From positions 1-64,000 of the forward strand of contig DWZH01000007.1 in NCBI GenBank assembly GCA_019118275.1: a DNA stretch of 64,000 nt. The letters are read 5' to 3'. Every line of letters begins with the position of its first letter. Within the stretch, counting starts at the first letter, position 1. Positions 24,199 through 33,197 of this stretch are shown one piece after another. Source of the DNA: Candidatus Brachybacterium merdavium (lineage in GTDB: Bacteria > Actinomycetota > Actinomycetes > Actinomycetales > Dermabacteraceae). A program made the translations under genes and the position numbers. The notes under the pieces were generated by a model that was given only the letters and a program-made list of their open reading frames with translations, ran no database searches and was not told the origin of the DNA.

Positions 24199-25143
24199 AT
24201 GGACATGAGCGAGCACAGGACCGATCCGCTGAGACGACTGCTCGATGCCGTCCTGGACGAGGAGAGTCGCACGCTGTCGCAGATGGCCGGACTCGCCTAT
24301 ACCTCTCCGTTCCACCTCAGCCGCACCGTGAGCGCTCGAAGCGGTGAGGCACCGGTGGCGCTGCGGCGCAGAGTCACCCTCGAACAGGCGGCCTGGAGAT
24401 TGCAGCGCGGCGCCGCCGTGACCGAGACCGCCTTCGCCTCCGGCTACGACTCCCTCGAAGGTTTCACGCGGGCGTTCCGGAAGGCCTATGGCCACCCGCC
24501 GACCGCGATGCTGCCGCACGGCGAGCGCGGGCACTGGCTGCCAGCGCCCAATGGCATCCATTTCCATTCCCCGACCGCGCTGTACGTCGACGCCGGGCAG
24601 TCCCGCGAACAGTCCTCGGGAAACGTGCTCGCGCTGATGGTCCAGCACGATCTGGACGATATCGCGTTGCTGCTGGATGCCACGGCGGAGATCCCGGCCG
24701 ACCGGTACCGGCACGTGCGCATGGCCCGTCACAGCCCTCGGGGCTGGGACGGGGCCGACGAGTCCCTCGCCCAGGTCATGCGGCATCTGGTGCTCAGCAA
24801 GGAGCCGTGGTTGGCCAGCATCGCGGGGGAAGCGGAGCCGGACCTCTCGGGTCCCGACGATCCTGCAGCCCTCGCCGACCGTCACGAGGTGACCGCCCCG
24901 AGATGGCTCGCGCTGGTGCGTGACATCGACCGTCGCGATGCCTGGCAGGACCGGATCGTCGATGCGCTGTGCGATCCGCCCGAGTCCTTCCTGCTCTCCC
25001 AGATCCTCGCCCACGAACTGACCTACTCCACCCATCGCCGGCTGCTGGCGCGCTGGATGCTCTCCGACGCCGGCATCGACACCACGCACCTGGACCCCGA
25101 TCCGATCCTGTGGCACCGCAGGAGAACTGGAGACCTCTCATGA
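24199..25143 (+). CDS. AraC-type regulator with DinB-like C-terminal domain
   Basis: 314 aa. Residues about 8-105 form a double HTH of the AraC type (LSQMAGLAYTSPFHLSRT; TETAFASGYDSLEGFTRAF). The remaining 190 residues look like a DinB/YfiT four-helix bundle, with His in MVQHDLDDIALLLD and HELTYSTHRRLLARWML as candidate metal ligands. The fusion suggests sensing or repair linked to transcription control, inferred. ATG 24205 is an alternative start. Its stop overlaps the next gene's ATG (ATGA). Confidence 0.82.
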   Translation: MDMSEHRTDPLRRLLDAVLDEESRTLSQMAGLAYTSPFHLSRTVSARSGEAPVALRRRVTLEQAAWRLQRGAAVTETAFASGYDSLEGFTRAFRKAYGHPPTAMLPHGERGHWLPAPNGIHFHSPTALYVDAGQSREQSSGNVLALMVQHDLDDIALLLDATAEIPADRYRHVRMARHSPRGWDGADESLAQVMRHLVLSKEPWLASIAGEAEPDLSGPDDPAALADRHEVTAPRWLALVRDIDRRDAWQDRIVDALCDPPESFLLSQILAHELTYSTHRRLLARWMLSDAGIDTTHLDPDPILWHRRRTGDLS

Positions 25144-25693
25144 CCCGCTATCGCTACTACACCGCGACGACCCTCGACGGCTTCATCGCCGATGAGCGCG
25201 ACAGCCTGGACTGGCTGCTGTCGCAGCCCAGTGGGGAGGAGAGCGTCCTGCCTTACGACGATTTCATCGCCGACGTCGGCGCCGTCGTGACCGGACGTAC
25301 CACCTATCAATGGGTGCTCGACCATGTCTCCGACGACGACCGCCCCCACGGCTCCCCGTGGGCCTACGAACAGCCCACCTTCGTGTTCACCCACCGAGAT
25401 ATCGCACCGGCGGCGGCGCACATCACGATGGTCTCCGGATCGCCTGCCCGGCATCGCGCCGCGCTCGAGGACGCGGCGCGCGGGAAGGACGTGTGGATCG
25501 TCGGTGGGGAGACCTCGCTGCCGCCTTCGCCGGCGCCGGGATGCTCGACGAGGTCTACGTCTCGATCGCCCCCGTGACGCTTGGGGCAGGCAAGCCCCTG
25601 CTGGGCGGGCGCTTCGACCTCGAGCTGCGCGAACTCGGGCGCAGCGGCGCGTTCCTGGAGGCCCGTTACGACGTGCTCGGACCACGCAGCTGA
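25140..25693 (+). pseudogene. Frameshifted dihydrofolate-reductase-family protein
   Basis: The frame opening at ATG 25140 encodes TRYRYYTATTLDGFIADERD ... KDVWIVGGE, the typical RibD-C/DHFR-like beginning and middle. After a run of four G at 25506-25509 the family sequence continues in another frame as GDLAAAFAGAGMLDEVYVSIAPVTLGAGKPL to a stop at 25693. One missing G explains the break (VGGGDLAAAF would be restored). Either the gene is broken or the sequence has a homopolymer error. The family reduces pterins or related ring compounds. It is coupled to the AraC-DinB gene by an ATGA overlap. Confidence 0.85.
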
Positions 25694-25698
25694 GGCGC

Positions 25699-25704
25699 GA
25701 CAAT
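25699..25704 (+). promoter_or_regulatory. -10-like box GACAAT before tadA
   Basis: GACAAT, 6 nt, then ATG at 25711, at the leaderless spacing. Confidence 0.4.
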
Positions 25705-25710
25705 GACCGC

Positions 25711-26175
25711 ATGAGCGATGACGAGCTGATGGGGCTGGCAATCGACGAGGCCCGCGCGGCCGCCGACCGGGGGAAGGCCGACGTGCCGATCGGTGCGGCG
25801 GTCCTCGCGCCCGACGGCACCCTGCTCGCCGTCGCCGGGAACCGGCGCGAGGCCGAAGAGGATCCCACCGCCCACGCCGAGGTCCTCGCCCTGCGCGCGG
25901 CGGCGAGGGCCACCGGACGCTGGAACCTCACCGGCTGCACCCTCGCCGTCACGCTGGAGCCCTGCACCATGTGTGCCGGCGCGATCGTCCTGGCCCGCAT
26001 CCAGCGCCTCGTCGTCGGCGCGATGGACCCCAAGGCCGGGGCCGCCGGGTCGCTCTACGACCTGGTGCGCGAACCCCGGCTGAACCACCGCGTCGAACTC
26101 ACCACCGGCGTGCGCGAGCAGGAGTGCGGTGATCTGCTGCGCGACTTCTTCCGGGCGCGGCGCCGCGCGCGCTGA
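25711..26175 (+). CDS. tadA: tRNA adenosine(34) deaminase
   Basis: 154 aa. The zinc-deaminase motifs are complete: THAHAEVLAL-like HAE with catalytic Glu (in DPTAHAEVLALR) and PCTMCAGAI. LNHRVELTTGVREQECGDLLRDFF is the TadA-type C-terminus. It makes inosine at the wobble base of tRNA-Arg(ACG). The start is the ATG at 25711, 17 nt after the DHFR-like stop. Confidence 0.92.
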   Translation: MSDDELMGLAIDEARAAADRGKADVPIGAAVLAPDGTLLAVAGNRREAEEDPTAHAEVLALRAAARATGRWNLTGCTLAVTLEPCTMCAGAIVLARIQRLVVGAMDPKAGAAGSLYDLVREPRLNHRVELTTGVREQECGDLLRDFFRARRRAR

Positions 26176-26228
26176 CGCCCGATCGCTGCGGAGCGGGAGG
26201 TGGCCGTGGCACCCACTCGCCGAAGAGC

Positions 26229-26255
26229 ATCTCATCGCTGTCCAGAAAATGAGAT
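26229..26255. promoter_or_regulatory. Inverted repeat ATCTCAT-13-ATGAGAT
   Basis: Perfect 7-bp arms upstream of the ABC importer operon, followed at 26291 by a palindrome. It is a possible operator; nothing shows which regulator binds. Confidence 0.35.
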
Positions 26256-26290
26256 CTGGTCCGGGGTTGGGGTCGGACTGCCGTACGGTG

Positions 26291-26304
26291 GGTCAGGCCT
26301 GACC
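26291..26304. promoter_or_regulatory. Palindrome GGTCAGGCCTGACC
   Basis: A perfect 14-bp palindrome 41 bp before the start of the ABC operon. Possible repressor site. Confidence 0.45.
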
Positions 26305-26345
26305 CCGCCTGCGCTCCGCGCGCCCGTGACTCGAAGGAGCCCGCG

Positions 26346-27131
26346 ATGACCACAGAGCGCTCGTCTGCCGTCGTCGCGAAGGACGTCTCCAAGGTGTTCT
26401 TCGCCGGGGCCGACCCGGTCTGGGCGCTCGAGGACTTCTCCCTGACTCTCGAGGAGGGCTCGTTCACCTGCATCGTCGGCCCCTCCGGCTGCGGGAAGTC
26501 GACCTTCCTGCGGATCCTGGGTGGGCTCGAGGAGCGCACCATCGGCGAGCTGGAGATGACCGACTCCACCCACCCCGTCCCCGCCGCCTTCGTGTTCCAG
26601 GAGCACGGGGTGTTCCCGTGGATGACGGTGCGGGACAACGTCGCCTTCGGGCTGCGGATGAGCGGGGTGGGCCGACGTGAGCGCGAGACCACCGCCGAGG
26701 ACTGGCTGCGCCGCGTGCGCCTGGAGGGATTCGCCGGCGCCTATCCCCACGAGCTCTCGGGCGGCATGCGCCAGCGCGTGGCCATCGCCCGCGCCTTCGC
26801 CACCGGGTCCCCGGTGCTGCTGATGGACGAGCCGCTCGGGGCGCTGGACGCCCAGACCCGCATGCTGATGCAGGAGGAGCTGATCGCCCTGTGGGAGACC
26901 GAGCGCAAGACGGTGCTCATGGTCACCCACGACATCGACGAGGCGATCATCCTCGGTGACCGGGTGATCGTGATGTCCGGCCGGCCCGGCACCCTGCGCG
27001 AGGACATCACCGTGCCCTTCGAGCGGCCCCGGTCCTTCGACATCGAGCGCAGCTCCGAGTTCGGGCAGCTGCGCAGCAACATCTGGCAGCTGCTGCGCGA
27101 CGACGTGCGCAGCGCGGAGGAGACGGCATGA
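26346..27131 (+). CDS. ABC importer ATPase, SsuB/TauB type
   Basis: 261 aa. Walker A GPSGCGKST, signature LSGGMRQRVAIARA, Walker B VLLMDEPLGALD and the His-loop MVTHDIDEAI. This subtype energises uptake of sulfonates, nitrate, taurine or pyrimidine precursors. The ATG has AAGGAG 6 nt upstream. Its stop overlaps the permease start by 4 bp (ATGA). Confidence 0.92.
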   Translation: MTTERSSAVVAKDVSKVFFAGADPVWALEDFSLTLEEGSFTCIVGPSGCGKSTFLRILGGLEERTIGELEMTDSTHPVPAAFVFQEHGVFPWMTVRDNVAFGLRMSGVGRRERETTAEDWLRRVRLEGFAGAYPHELSGGMRQRVAIARAFATGSPVLLMDEPLGALDAQTRMLMQEELIALWETERKTVLMVTHDIDEAIILGDRVIVMSGRPGTLREDITVPFERPRSFDIERSSEFGQLRSNIWQLLRDDVRSAEETA

Positions 27132-28069
27132 GCGACCTGAGCACCCCTGGCCGCGAGCAGCGCCCCGACCCGAGTCCCGAGCAGAACCTCGATCAGAGTC
27201 GCGTTCCGACCGCGTCCGCTGCGCCCCCTCGGCGCAGCGCCCAGGAGCAGGCCGAGCTGCGCGAACGACGCACCCTCGAGGCCGCCCGGGCCACGCGTGC
27301 ACAGGAGAACAGGCAGCGTACCTTCTACCTCCTGCTGTCGGTCCTGACGCCGGTGCTACTGCTGGCGCTGTGGGAGCTGACCGCCCGCTTCCAGATCATC
27401 GACCCCCGGTTCTTCCCGCCGCCGAGCCGGATCGCCGCCGCCGCGACGGAGATGGCGCTGGACGGCGAGCTGTGGTCCCACACCTGGCCCACCCTGCTGC
27501 GCCTGCTGGTCGGCGGGGGCCTCGGCGCCGTCGCCGGGATCGCGGTGGGACTGCTGATGGGGGCCTTCCGGCCGGTCAACGCCGCCTTCGGCCCACTGTT
27601 CGCGGCGCTGTACCCGCTGCCGAAGATCGCCATCTTCCCGATCCTGCTGATGATCTTCGGGCCCACCGAGCTGCCCAAGATGATCGCCGTGTTCATCACG
27701 ACGTTCTTCGTCATGCAGATCAACACCGTCTCCGGGGTGTGGGCGATCGACCGCAAGCTGCTCGAGGCCGGCTCCGCCTACGGCGCCACCGGCCTGGACC
27801 GCTTCCGCTTCGTGGTGCTGCCCGGCGCCCTGCCCTTCGTGTTCAGCGGCCTGCGCACCGCCACCGGCACCGCCGTCGTGGTGATCACCGCGGTCGAGTT
27901 CACCGGCGCCACCACCGAGGGCCTGGGCTACCTGATCTGGAACTCCTGGCAGCTGTTCATGCCGGAGAAGCTGTACGTGGGTCTGGTGGTCATCGGCATC
28001 ATCGGCGCCCTGCTGACCTGGATCCTGACCACCTCCGAGAAGCTCATCCTGCCCTGGCGCCGCCGCTGA
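27128..28069 (+). CDS. ABC importer permease, SsuC type
   Basis: 313 aa with a disordered charged N-terminus of about 55 residues and six membrane helices. The inner-membrane EAA loop reads LEAGSAYGATGLDRFRFVVLPGALPFVFSG and contacts the ATPase. LPKIAIFPILLMIFG is typical of this family. It forms an operon with the flanking ATPase and binding-protein genes. Confidence 0.9.
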   Translation: MSDLSTPGREQRPDPSPEQNLDQSRVPTASAAPPRRSAQEQAELRERRTLEAARATRAQENRQRTFYLLLSVLTPVLLLALWELTARFQIIDPRFFPPPSRIAAAATEMALDGELWSHTWPTLLRLLVGGGLGAVAGIAVGLLMGAFRPVNAAFGPLFAALYPLPKIAIFPILLMIFGPTELPKMIAVFITTFFVMQINTVSGVWAIDRKLLEAGSAYGATGLDRFRFVVLPGALPFVFSGLRTATGTAVVVITAVEFTGATTEGLGYLIWNSWQLFMPEKLYVGLVVIGIIGALLTWILTTSEKLILPWRRR

Positions 28070-28182
28070 GGGCACACCGCGCCCTCTCGGCCCGCGGATC
28101 CCGGTTCGCGCAGCCCTGCGCCCCGACCACCCGCACCACCCGTTCCGCGGCACCGCCCCGCACCGTCCTCGAGGAGAACCCC

Positions 28183-29220
28183 ATGACCACCACCCGTATG
28201 CGCCGCCGCTCCCTGCTCGGCCTGCTCGCGGCCGGCGCCACGACGCCCGCCCTGGCCGCCTGCGGCAGCGCCGTCACCGGCGAGGACCTCGCCGAGGGCG
28301 GCAAGGACGGCGGCACTGTCCGGGTCGGCCACCTGTCCTCGAGCCTGTTCACCCCGCTGTACGTCGCCGAGGCCATGGACTATTTCGCCGAGGAGGGCAT
28401 CACCATCGAGCTGGTGCCCATCCAGTCTGGCCAGGACGGCATCCCGATGCTGTCCAACGACCAGCTGGACGTGATGGTGGCAGGCTTCAGCGCCGGCATG
28501 TTCAACGCGCTGAGCGAAGGTCTGGAGTTCAAGATCGTCGGGTCCATGGGCATCTCCCCGGGCGACCCGGACGCCTCCCCGACCGCCCTGGAGGTCCGTC
28601 AGGAGCTGATCGACGACGGCACCGTCACCTCGGTCGCCGACCTGGCCGGCCGCAAGATCGCTGTGGCCGGCGGTCCCGGCGCGACCGGCGGCTACCTGCT
28701 GGCCTCGATGCTCGAGGAGGACGGACTGACCCTGAGCGACGTCGAGGTCGTGAACCTCTCCACCCCCGATCAGGAGCCGGCCCTGACCAACGGCTCGGTC
28801 GACGCCGCCACCCCGTCGGCCCCCTTCTCCACCTCGATCGAGGAGGCGGGTGTGGGCTCGCCGCTCGCCGTTCCCGCCGAGGGCGTGACCGGCACCGGCG
28901 TGGTCTACTCCGAGACCTTCATCGAGAACGAGCTGGCCCAGCCGTTCTTCACCGCGCTCACCCGCGGCTCGCAGGAGCTGGTCGACGAGGGCGAGCAGAC
29001 CGACGAGGTCTACCAGATCCTCTCCGACGAGACCGGCCAGGACATCGACGTGCTGCGCGCCTCCCCGATGTACAGCTACCTCGAGGACCTCGCACCGCAG
29101 CCCGAGCAGCTGGAGAACATGCAGGCCGCCTGGATGGAGAGCGGGGAGATCGAGTACGAGGACGCGCTGGACGTGGCCGAGATCGTCGACGCCTCCTTCG
29201 CCGAGAACGCCGGCGGCTGA
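28183..29220 (+). CDS. NMT1/THI5-like substrate-binding lipoprotein
   Basis: 345 aa. The signal peptide has RRRSLLGLLAAG and a lipobox ALAAC-G, so the mature protein is a lipid-anchored binding protein. Then come VRVGHLSSSLFTPLYVAEAMDYFAEEGI and VADLAGRKIAVAGGPGA, the family pattern of NMT1/SsuA-type proteins. The ligand is unknown: sulfonate, nitrate-like or thiamine-precursor ligands are all possible. GAGGAGAACCCC precedes the ATG. It completes the three-gene importer; no desulfonation or thiamine gene is next to it. Confidence 0.88.
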   Translation: MTTTRMRRRSLLGLLAAGATTPALAACGSAVTGEDLAEGGKDGGTVRVGHLSSSLFTPLYVAEAMDYFAEEGITIELVPIQSGQDGIPMLSNDQLDVMVAGFSAGMFNALSEGLEFKIVGSMGISPGDPDASPTALEVRQELIDDGTVTSVADLAGRKIAVAGGPGATGGYLLASMLEEDGLTLSDVEVVNLSTPDQEPALTNGSVDAATPSAPFSTSIEEAGVGSPLAVPAEGVTGTGVVYSETFIENELAQPFFTALTRGSQELVDEGEQTDEVYQILSDETGQDIDVLRASPMYSYLEDLAPQPEQLENMQAAWMESGEIEYEDALDVAEIVDASFAENAGG

Positions 29221-29316
29221 CGGCCGCGGCACAGAGGACGACCGGCCCGCCGAGGATCAGCGCATTTCTGCCGAACTCTCCGCTCTCGCGCTGATGCGCT
29301 GGCGCGTTGAGAGTGC

Positions 29317-29460
29317 TCAGATCCATCCGTGGCGGCGTGCGATCGCGACCGCCTCGTGACGATTGGCGGCCTGCAGCTTCGCCTGGGCGTTGGAGAGGTA
29401 GTTGCGGACCGTCCCCTCGGCCAGGTGCGCGCGGCGCGCGATCTGCTCGACGCTGGCACC
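29317..29460 (-). pseudogene. 3' remnant of a LuxR/NarL-type regulator gene
   Basis: The minus strand reads GASVEQIARRAHLAEGTVRN, then YLSNAQAKLQAANRHEAVAI-ARRHGWI and a stop: the recognition part of a LuxR HTH with its C-terminus. The receiver domain and the first HTH helix are missing; similarity stops abruptly at 29460, where unrelated DNA begins. The surrounding gap 29221-29646 has no other gene that I can support. Confidence 0.75.
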
Positions 29461-29646
29461 CCAGCCACAGCGAGGACCCACTCTCCCGTCGCAGCGCGCG
29501 ACCAGTAGGGCGGGCCGTCATCGGCCGATGTGGATCCTGCATCGCCGAGCGAGGAGAAATGTCAATGATCGCCCCCGGGGAGGGTGACCATCCCGTGGTC
29601 GACCAGAATGGTTGACCAACGTGTTCGCCCCAAGGATCATCGACGT

Positions 29647-29919
29647 ATGGACATCGAGATCGGATCAGGGCACGCCGGCCCGGCGGGCACGCCCCGGGTG
29701 GTGAAGGTTCACGACGCCAAGACGCGACTGTCCGAACTGCTGCGTGACGTGGAGCAGGGAGCGGAGATCACGATCTCGCGGGGCAGTCGGGCGGTCGCTC
29801 GCCTGGTCCCGATGCCACAGCAGCCCAGGGCTCGCCCGATGGGGTTCGTCGACTACGAGCTGCCTGACTCGTTCTTCGACGAACTGCCGGAGGAGCAGCT
29901 CGCGGCCTGGGAGCGATGA
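29647..29919 (+). CDS. Phd/YefM-type antitoxin
   Basis: 90 aa. VKVHDAKTRLSELLRDVEQGAEITISRGSRAVARLVP is the Phd/YefM DNA-binding and dimer region. The acidic C-terminus (YELPDSFFDELPEEQLAAWER) should wrap and block the toxin. It is one base from the VapC-type gene, in the usual antitoxin-first order, and normally represses its own operon. Confidence 0.88.
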   Translation: MDIEIGSGHAGPAGTPRVVKVHDAKTRLSELLRDVEQGAEITISRGSRAVARLVPMPQQPRARPMGFVDYELPDSFFDELPEEQLAAWER

Positions 29920-29920
29920 G

Positions 29921-30310
29921 GTGGAGATTCTCGTCGACACGCACGCTCTGATCTGGGGGCTCACCGACGGATCACGTCTGGGTCCCGCTGCTGGCGAGGT
30001 CCTGGCCGACTCCGACACGATCGTGTGGGTGTCGGCAGCGTCGGCGTGGGAGATCGCGACCAAGGTGCGGATCGGCAAGATGCCCGGGGCAGCGCATCTG
30101 GTGGTCGACTTCGGGGAGCACCTCCGGCGGTGGTACGCCTCCGCACTGGGGATCGAGCCGGCCGACGCACTGCATGCCGGAGTGATGGACTGGCCGCATC
30201 GGGACCCTTTTGATCGGATGCTCGCCGCACAGGCGTTGCGTCGAGGCATGCCCCTGATCTCGCGCGATGAGGTGTTCGACGACCTGCCGGGGCTGCGCCG
30301 GCTGTGGTGA
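29921..30310 (+). CDS. VapC-type PIN-domain toxin ribonuclease
   Basis: 129 aa from a GTG start. The PIN acidic residues are visible in ILVDTHALIWGL, SAWEIATKVRIGK and DPFDRMLAAQALRRGMPLIS-RD. It is a Mg-dependent RNase, typically acting on tRNA or rRNA, held in check by the adjacent Phd-type protein. GGAG lies 7 nt upstream within the antitoxin gene. The pair borders a decayed LuxR gene, so the site has probably been rearranged. Confidence 0.88.
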   Translation: MEILVDTHALIWGLTDGSRLGPAAGEVLADSDTIVWVSAASAWEIATKVRIGKMPGAAHLVVDFGEHLRRWYASALGIEPADALHAGVMDWPHRDPFDRMLAAQALRRGMPLISRDEVFDDLPGLRRLW

Positions 30311-30410
30311 ACACAGTGGCACCCCGACTCTTCCGTCCGTCACCGGTCGGCGTCTCGGCGCAGATGAAAATCACCTGACGCCCTGACCCGGACGATGTAC
30401 ACCTGGATGC

Positions 30411-32084
30411 ATGGCACATCTCGACGTCGCCGGCATCGACTACCGGCTCGCCGACGGCCGGCCCCTGCTGCGTGACGTCTCCCTGCGGGTGGGGGAGGCC
30501 CAGCGCGTCGCGCTGATCGGCGCCAATGGTGCCGGCAAGACCACCCTGCTGCGCCTCATCACCGGTGACCTCGCCCCGGACGCCGGTGCCGTCACCCGCG
30601 ACGGCAGCCTGGGGGTGATGCGACAGTTCGTCACCGGCGACACCGTGGGAACGCTGCTGCTCTCGGTCGCGCCCCTGCCGATCCGCGAATCCGCTGCCGC
30701 GCTCGAAGCGGCCGAGCGGGCGATGGCGGCCGACGGCTCGACCGAGACGCAGATGCGCTACGCGACAGCGCTTGCGACCTGGGGCGAGGCCGGCGGGTAT
30801 GAGGCCGAGGTGCTGTGGGACGTGTGCACCGTGGAAGCTCTGGGCATGACGTTCGAGGGTGCCCGGCAGCGTCCGGTGACGACCCTCTCGGGCGGCGAGC
30901 AGAAGCGGCTGACGCTCGAGGCCCTGCTGCGCGGGCCCGACCCCATCCTGCTGCTGGACGAACCGGACAACTTCCTGGACGTGCCCGGCAAGCGCTGGCT
31001 GGAGGACCGCCTCGTCGAGTCCGGCAAGAGCGTGCTGTACGTCAGCCATGACCGGGAGTTGCTGGCCCGCACCGCCAGCAGCATCGTCACCCTCGAGCTC
31101 GGCGGTGCCGGCAACACCTCGTGGGTGCACTCGGGAGGCTTCGCTACCTACGCCGCCGCCCGCGAGGCCCGCATCGAGCGCCTGGAGGAGCTGCGCAGGC
31201 GCTGGGACGAAGAACAGGCCAAGTTGCGCGACCTGGTCCAGATGTACAAGCAGAAGGCCGCCTACAACTCCGATATGGCCTCGCGCTATCGGGCGGCGCA
31301 GACCCGTTTGGCCCGCTTCGAGGAGGCCGGCCCGCCGCAGGCGATTCCTCGCGAGCAGAGCCTGGCGATGCGCCTGCGCGGAGGGCGGACCGGGAAGCGC
31401 GCCGTGATCTGTGAGGATCTCGGGCTGACCGGACTGATGCAGCCCTTCAGCCTCGAGGCCCGCTTCGGGGACCGCATCGCCGTGCTCGGCTCCAACGGCT
31501 CGGGCAAGTCCCATTTCTTGAGGCTGCTCGCCGCGGGCGGCACCGACCCCGACCCCGAGCATCGCCCGGTCACGGACCTGCCCGTCGACCCCGTCGCGCA
31601 CACCGGACGGGCGCGACTCGGTGCCCGGGTGCGGCCGGGATGGTTCGCGCAGACGCACGGCCGGGACGACCTCGTCGGGCGCACCCTGCTGGAGATCCTG
31701 CACCGCGGGGACGAGCACCGCTCTGGCATCCCTCGCGAGGAGGCCTCCCGCGCGCTGGCCCGCTACGAGTTGGCCCACGCCGCCGAGCAGAGCTTCGAGT
31801 CGCTCTCGGGCGGGCAACAGGCGCGGCTCCAGATCCTCCTGCTCGAGCTGGGAGGGGCGACGCTGCTGCTGCTGGATGAGCCCACCGACAACCTTGACCT
31901 CGAATCGGCCGAGGCCCTCCAGCAGGCTCTGGCCACGTTCGATGGCACGGTCCTGGCCGTGACCCACGACCGCTGGTTCGTGCGGGACATGGACCGGTTC
32001 TTCATCTTCGGGGCCGACGGGCACGTCTACGAGTCCGACGAAGCGATCTGGGATGAGGGCCGGGTCGCCCGGACGCGGGCGTGA
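30411..32084 (+). CDS. ABC-F family ATPase
   Basis: 557 aa with two ABC domains and no membrane helices. Domain 1: GANGAGKTT, LSGGEQKRLTLE, ILLLDEPDNFLD. A charged linker with paired helices follows. Domain 2: GSNGSGKSH, LSGGQQARLQI, LLLLDEPTDNLD. ABC-F proteins act on the ribosome, in translation-factor or antibiotic-protection roles. His after GKS in domain 2 is unusual in general but, as I recall, normal for this actinobacterial subgroup. Target drugs cannot be predicted. Confidence 0.9.
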   Translation: MAHLDVAGIDYRLADGRPLLRDVSLRVGEAQRVALIGANGAGKTTLLRLITGDLAPDAGAVTRDGSLGVMRQFVTGDTVGTLLLSVAPLPIRESAAALEAAERAMAADGSTETQMRYATALATWGEAGGYEAEVLWDVCTVEALGMTFEGARQRPVTTLSGGEQKRLTLEALLRGPDPILLLDEPDNFLDVPGKRWLEDRLVESGKSVLYVSHDRELLARTASSIVTLELGGAGNTSWVHSGGFATYAAAREARIERLEELRRRWDEEQAKLRDLVQMYKQKAAYNSDMASRYRAAQTRLARFEEAGPPQAIPREQSLAMRLRGGRTGKRAVICEDLGLTGLMQPFSLEARFGDRIAVLGSNGSGKSHFLRLLAAGGTDPDPEHRPVTDLPVDPVAHTGRARLGARVRPGWFAQTHGRDDLVGRTLLEILHRGDEHRSGIPREEASRALARYELAHAAEQSFESLSGGQQARLQILLLELGGATLLLLDEPTDNLDLESAEALQQALATFDGTVLAVTHDRWFVRDMDRFFIFGADGHVYESDEAIWDEGRVARTRA

Positions 32085-32180
32085 GCGTGCCCACTGCGCA
32101 GAGCGCACGGGGAGTGAAATGTGTCGCCGTGTGAACCTGTGTTCGGTGCAGGAGGCGCCCCTGGTGCTTGACTGCCTGGT

Positions 32181-33197
32181 GTGATCACGCTCGATGGCCT
32201 CCGCAAGGTCTTCCCCGCGCCCGGTGGGGGAGATCCCGTCGCCGCGCTCGACGGGATCGACCTGCACCTCGAGCCGGGCCGCATCCACGGGATCGTCGGC
32301 CGCTCCGGAGCCGGCAAGTCCACCTTGATCCGCTGCCTGACCGGGCTGGAGAAGCCTACCGAAGGCCGGGTCGAGGTCGACGGGACCGACATCGCCGCCC
32401 TCGAGGGAGCCCCGCTGCGGGCCGCCCGACGCAACATCGGCATGGTCTTCCAGCACGCGAACCTGCTGGACTCGCGTACCGCTGCCCAGAACATCGCCCA
32501 CCCGCTGGAGATCGCCGGCGTGCCGCGGGCCAGGCGCCAGGAGCGGGTGAGGGAGCTGGTCGAACTGGTGGGGCTGACCGGTCGTGAGCACAACCATCCC
32601 GCCCAGCTCTCCGGCGGGCAGATCCAGAGGGTCGGCATCGCTCGTGGTCTGGCCGCGGAGCCGAAGGTGCTGCTGTGCGATGAGCCGACCTCCGCCCTGG
32701 ACACCTCCACCACCCGTCAGATCCTGCGGCTGATCAAGGATCTGCGCGAGCGCCTGGGCATCACCGTCGTGATCATCACCCACGAGATGAGCGTGGTGCG
32801 CGAGGTCTGCGACACCGTCACGCTGCTGGTCGATGGGCAGGTCGCTCAGAGCGGCGACCTGGTGGCGGTCGCGAGCGACCCTTATGGTCCCCTGTCCTCC
32901 GAGCTGATCCCGCTGCCCCCGGCCCCCACCGGCATCGACGCCACCATCGTCAACTGCGACTACGGCGACTCCGAGCGCTTCCGCACCAGCGACGACCTGG
33001 TACGTCTGGCCGAGGAGTACGAGACGAGGGCGACCATCGTCGCCGGCACCATCGAGACCATCGGCGGCAGGCAGGTGGGGCGCGTGCAGCTGGCCCTGCA
33101 GAACTACTCCGGCCTGCCCATCAGTGCGCAGGGCCTGGCCCGCTACCTCGCCGAGCTCGAGGAGGCGGGCGTCCTCGCTCAGGAGGTGACCTCATGA
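32181..33197 (+). CDS. metN: Methionine ABC importer ATPase
   Basis: 338 aa. ABC core with GRSGAGKST, LSGGQIQRVGIARGL and LLCDEPTSALD. A C-terminal NIL regulatory domain (about residues 250-335, ending AQGLARYLAELEEAGVLAQEV) binds methionine and inhibits transport. GTG start; no S-box riboswitch is visible in the 96 bp upstream. It forms an operon with metI (ATGA overlap) and metQ. Confidence 0.93.
   Translation: MITLDGLRKVFPAPGGGDPVAALDGIDLHLEPGRIHGIVGRSGAGKSTLIRCLTGLEKPTEGRVEVDGTDIAALEGAPLRAARRNIGMVFQHANLLDSRTAAQNIAHPLEIAGVPRARRQERVRELVELVGLTGREHNHPAQLSGGQIQRVGIARGLAAEPKVLLCDEPTSALDTSTTRQILRLIKDLRERLGITVVIITHEMSVVREVCDTVTLLVDGQVAQSGDLVAVASDPYGPLSSELIPLPPAPTGIDATIVNCDYGDSERFRTSDDLVRLAEEYETRATIVAGTIETIGGRQVGRVQLALQNYSGLPISAQGLARYLAELEEAGVLAQEVTS

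Noticed and set aside
32085..32180. SAM (S-box or SAM-IV) riboswitch before metN
   Set aside because: Only 96 bp separate the genes and none of the conserved stems is visible.
29961..32783. A 940-codon open frame on the minus strand across VapC, ABC-F and metN
   Set aside because: It lies opposite clearly recognisable genes, has no family motifs and is rich in Gly/Gln/His/Arg, typical of antisense frames in GC-rich DNA.
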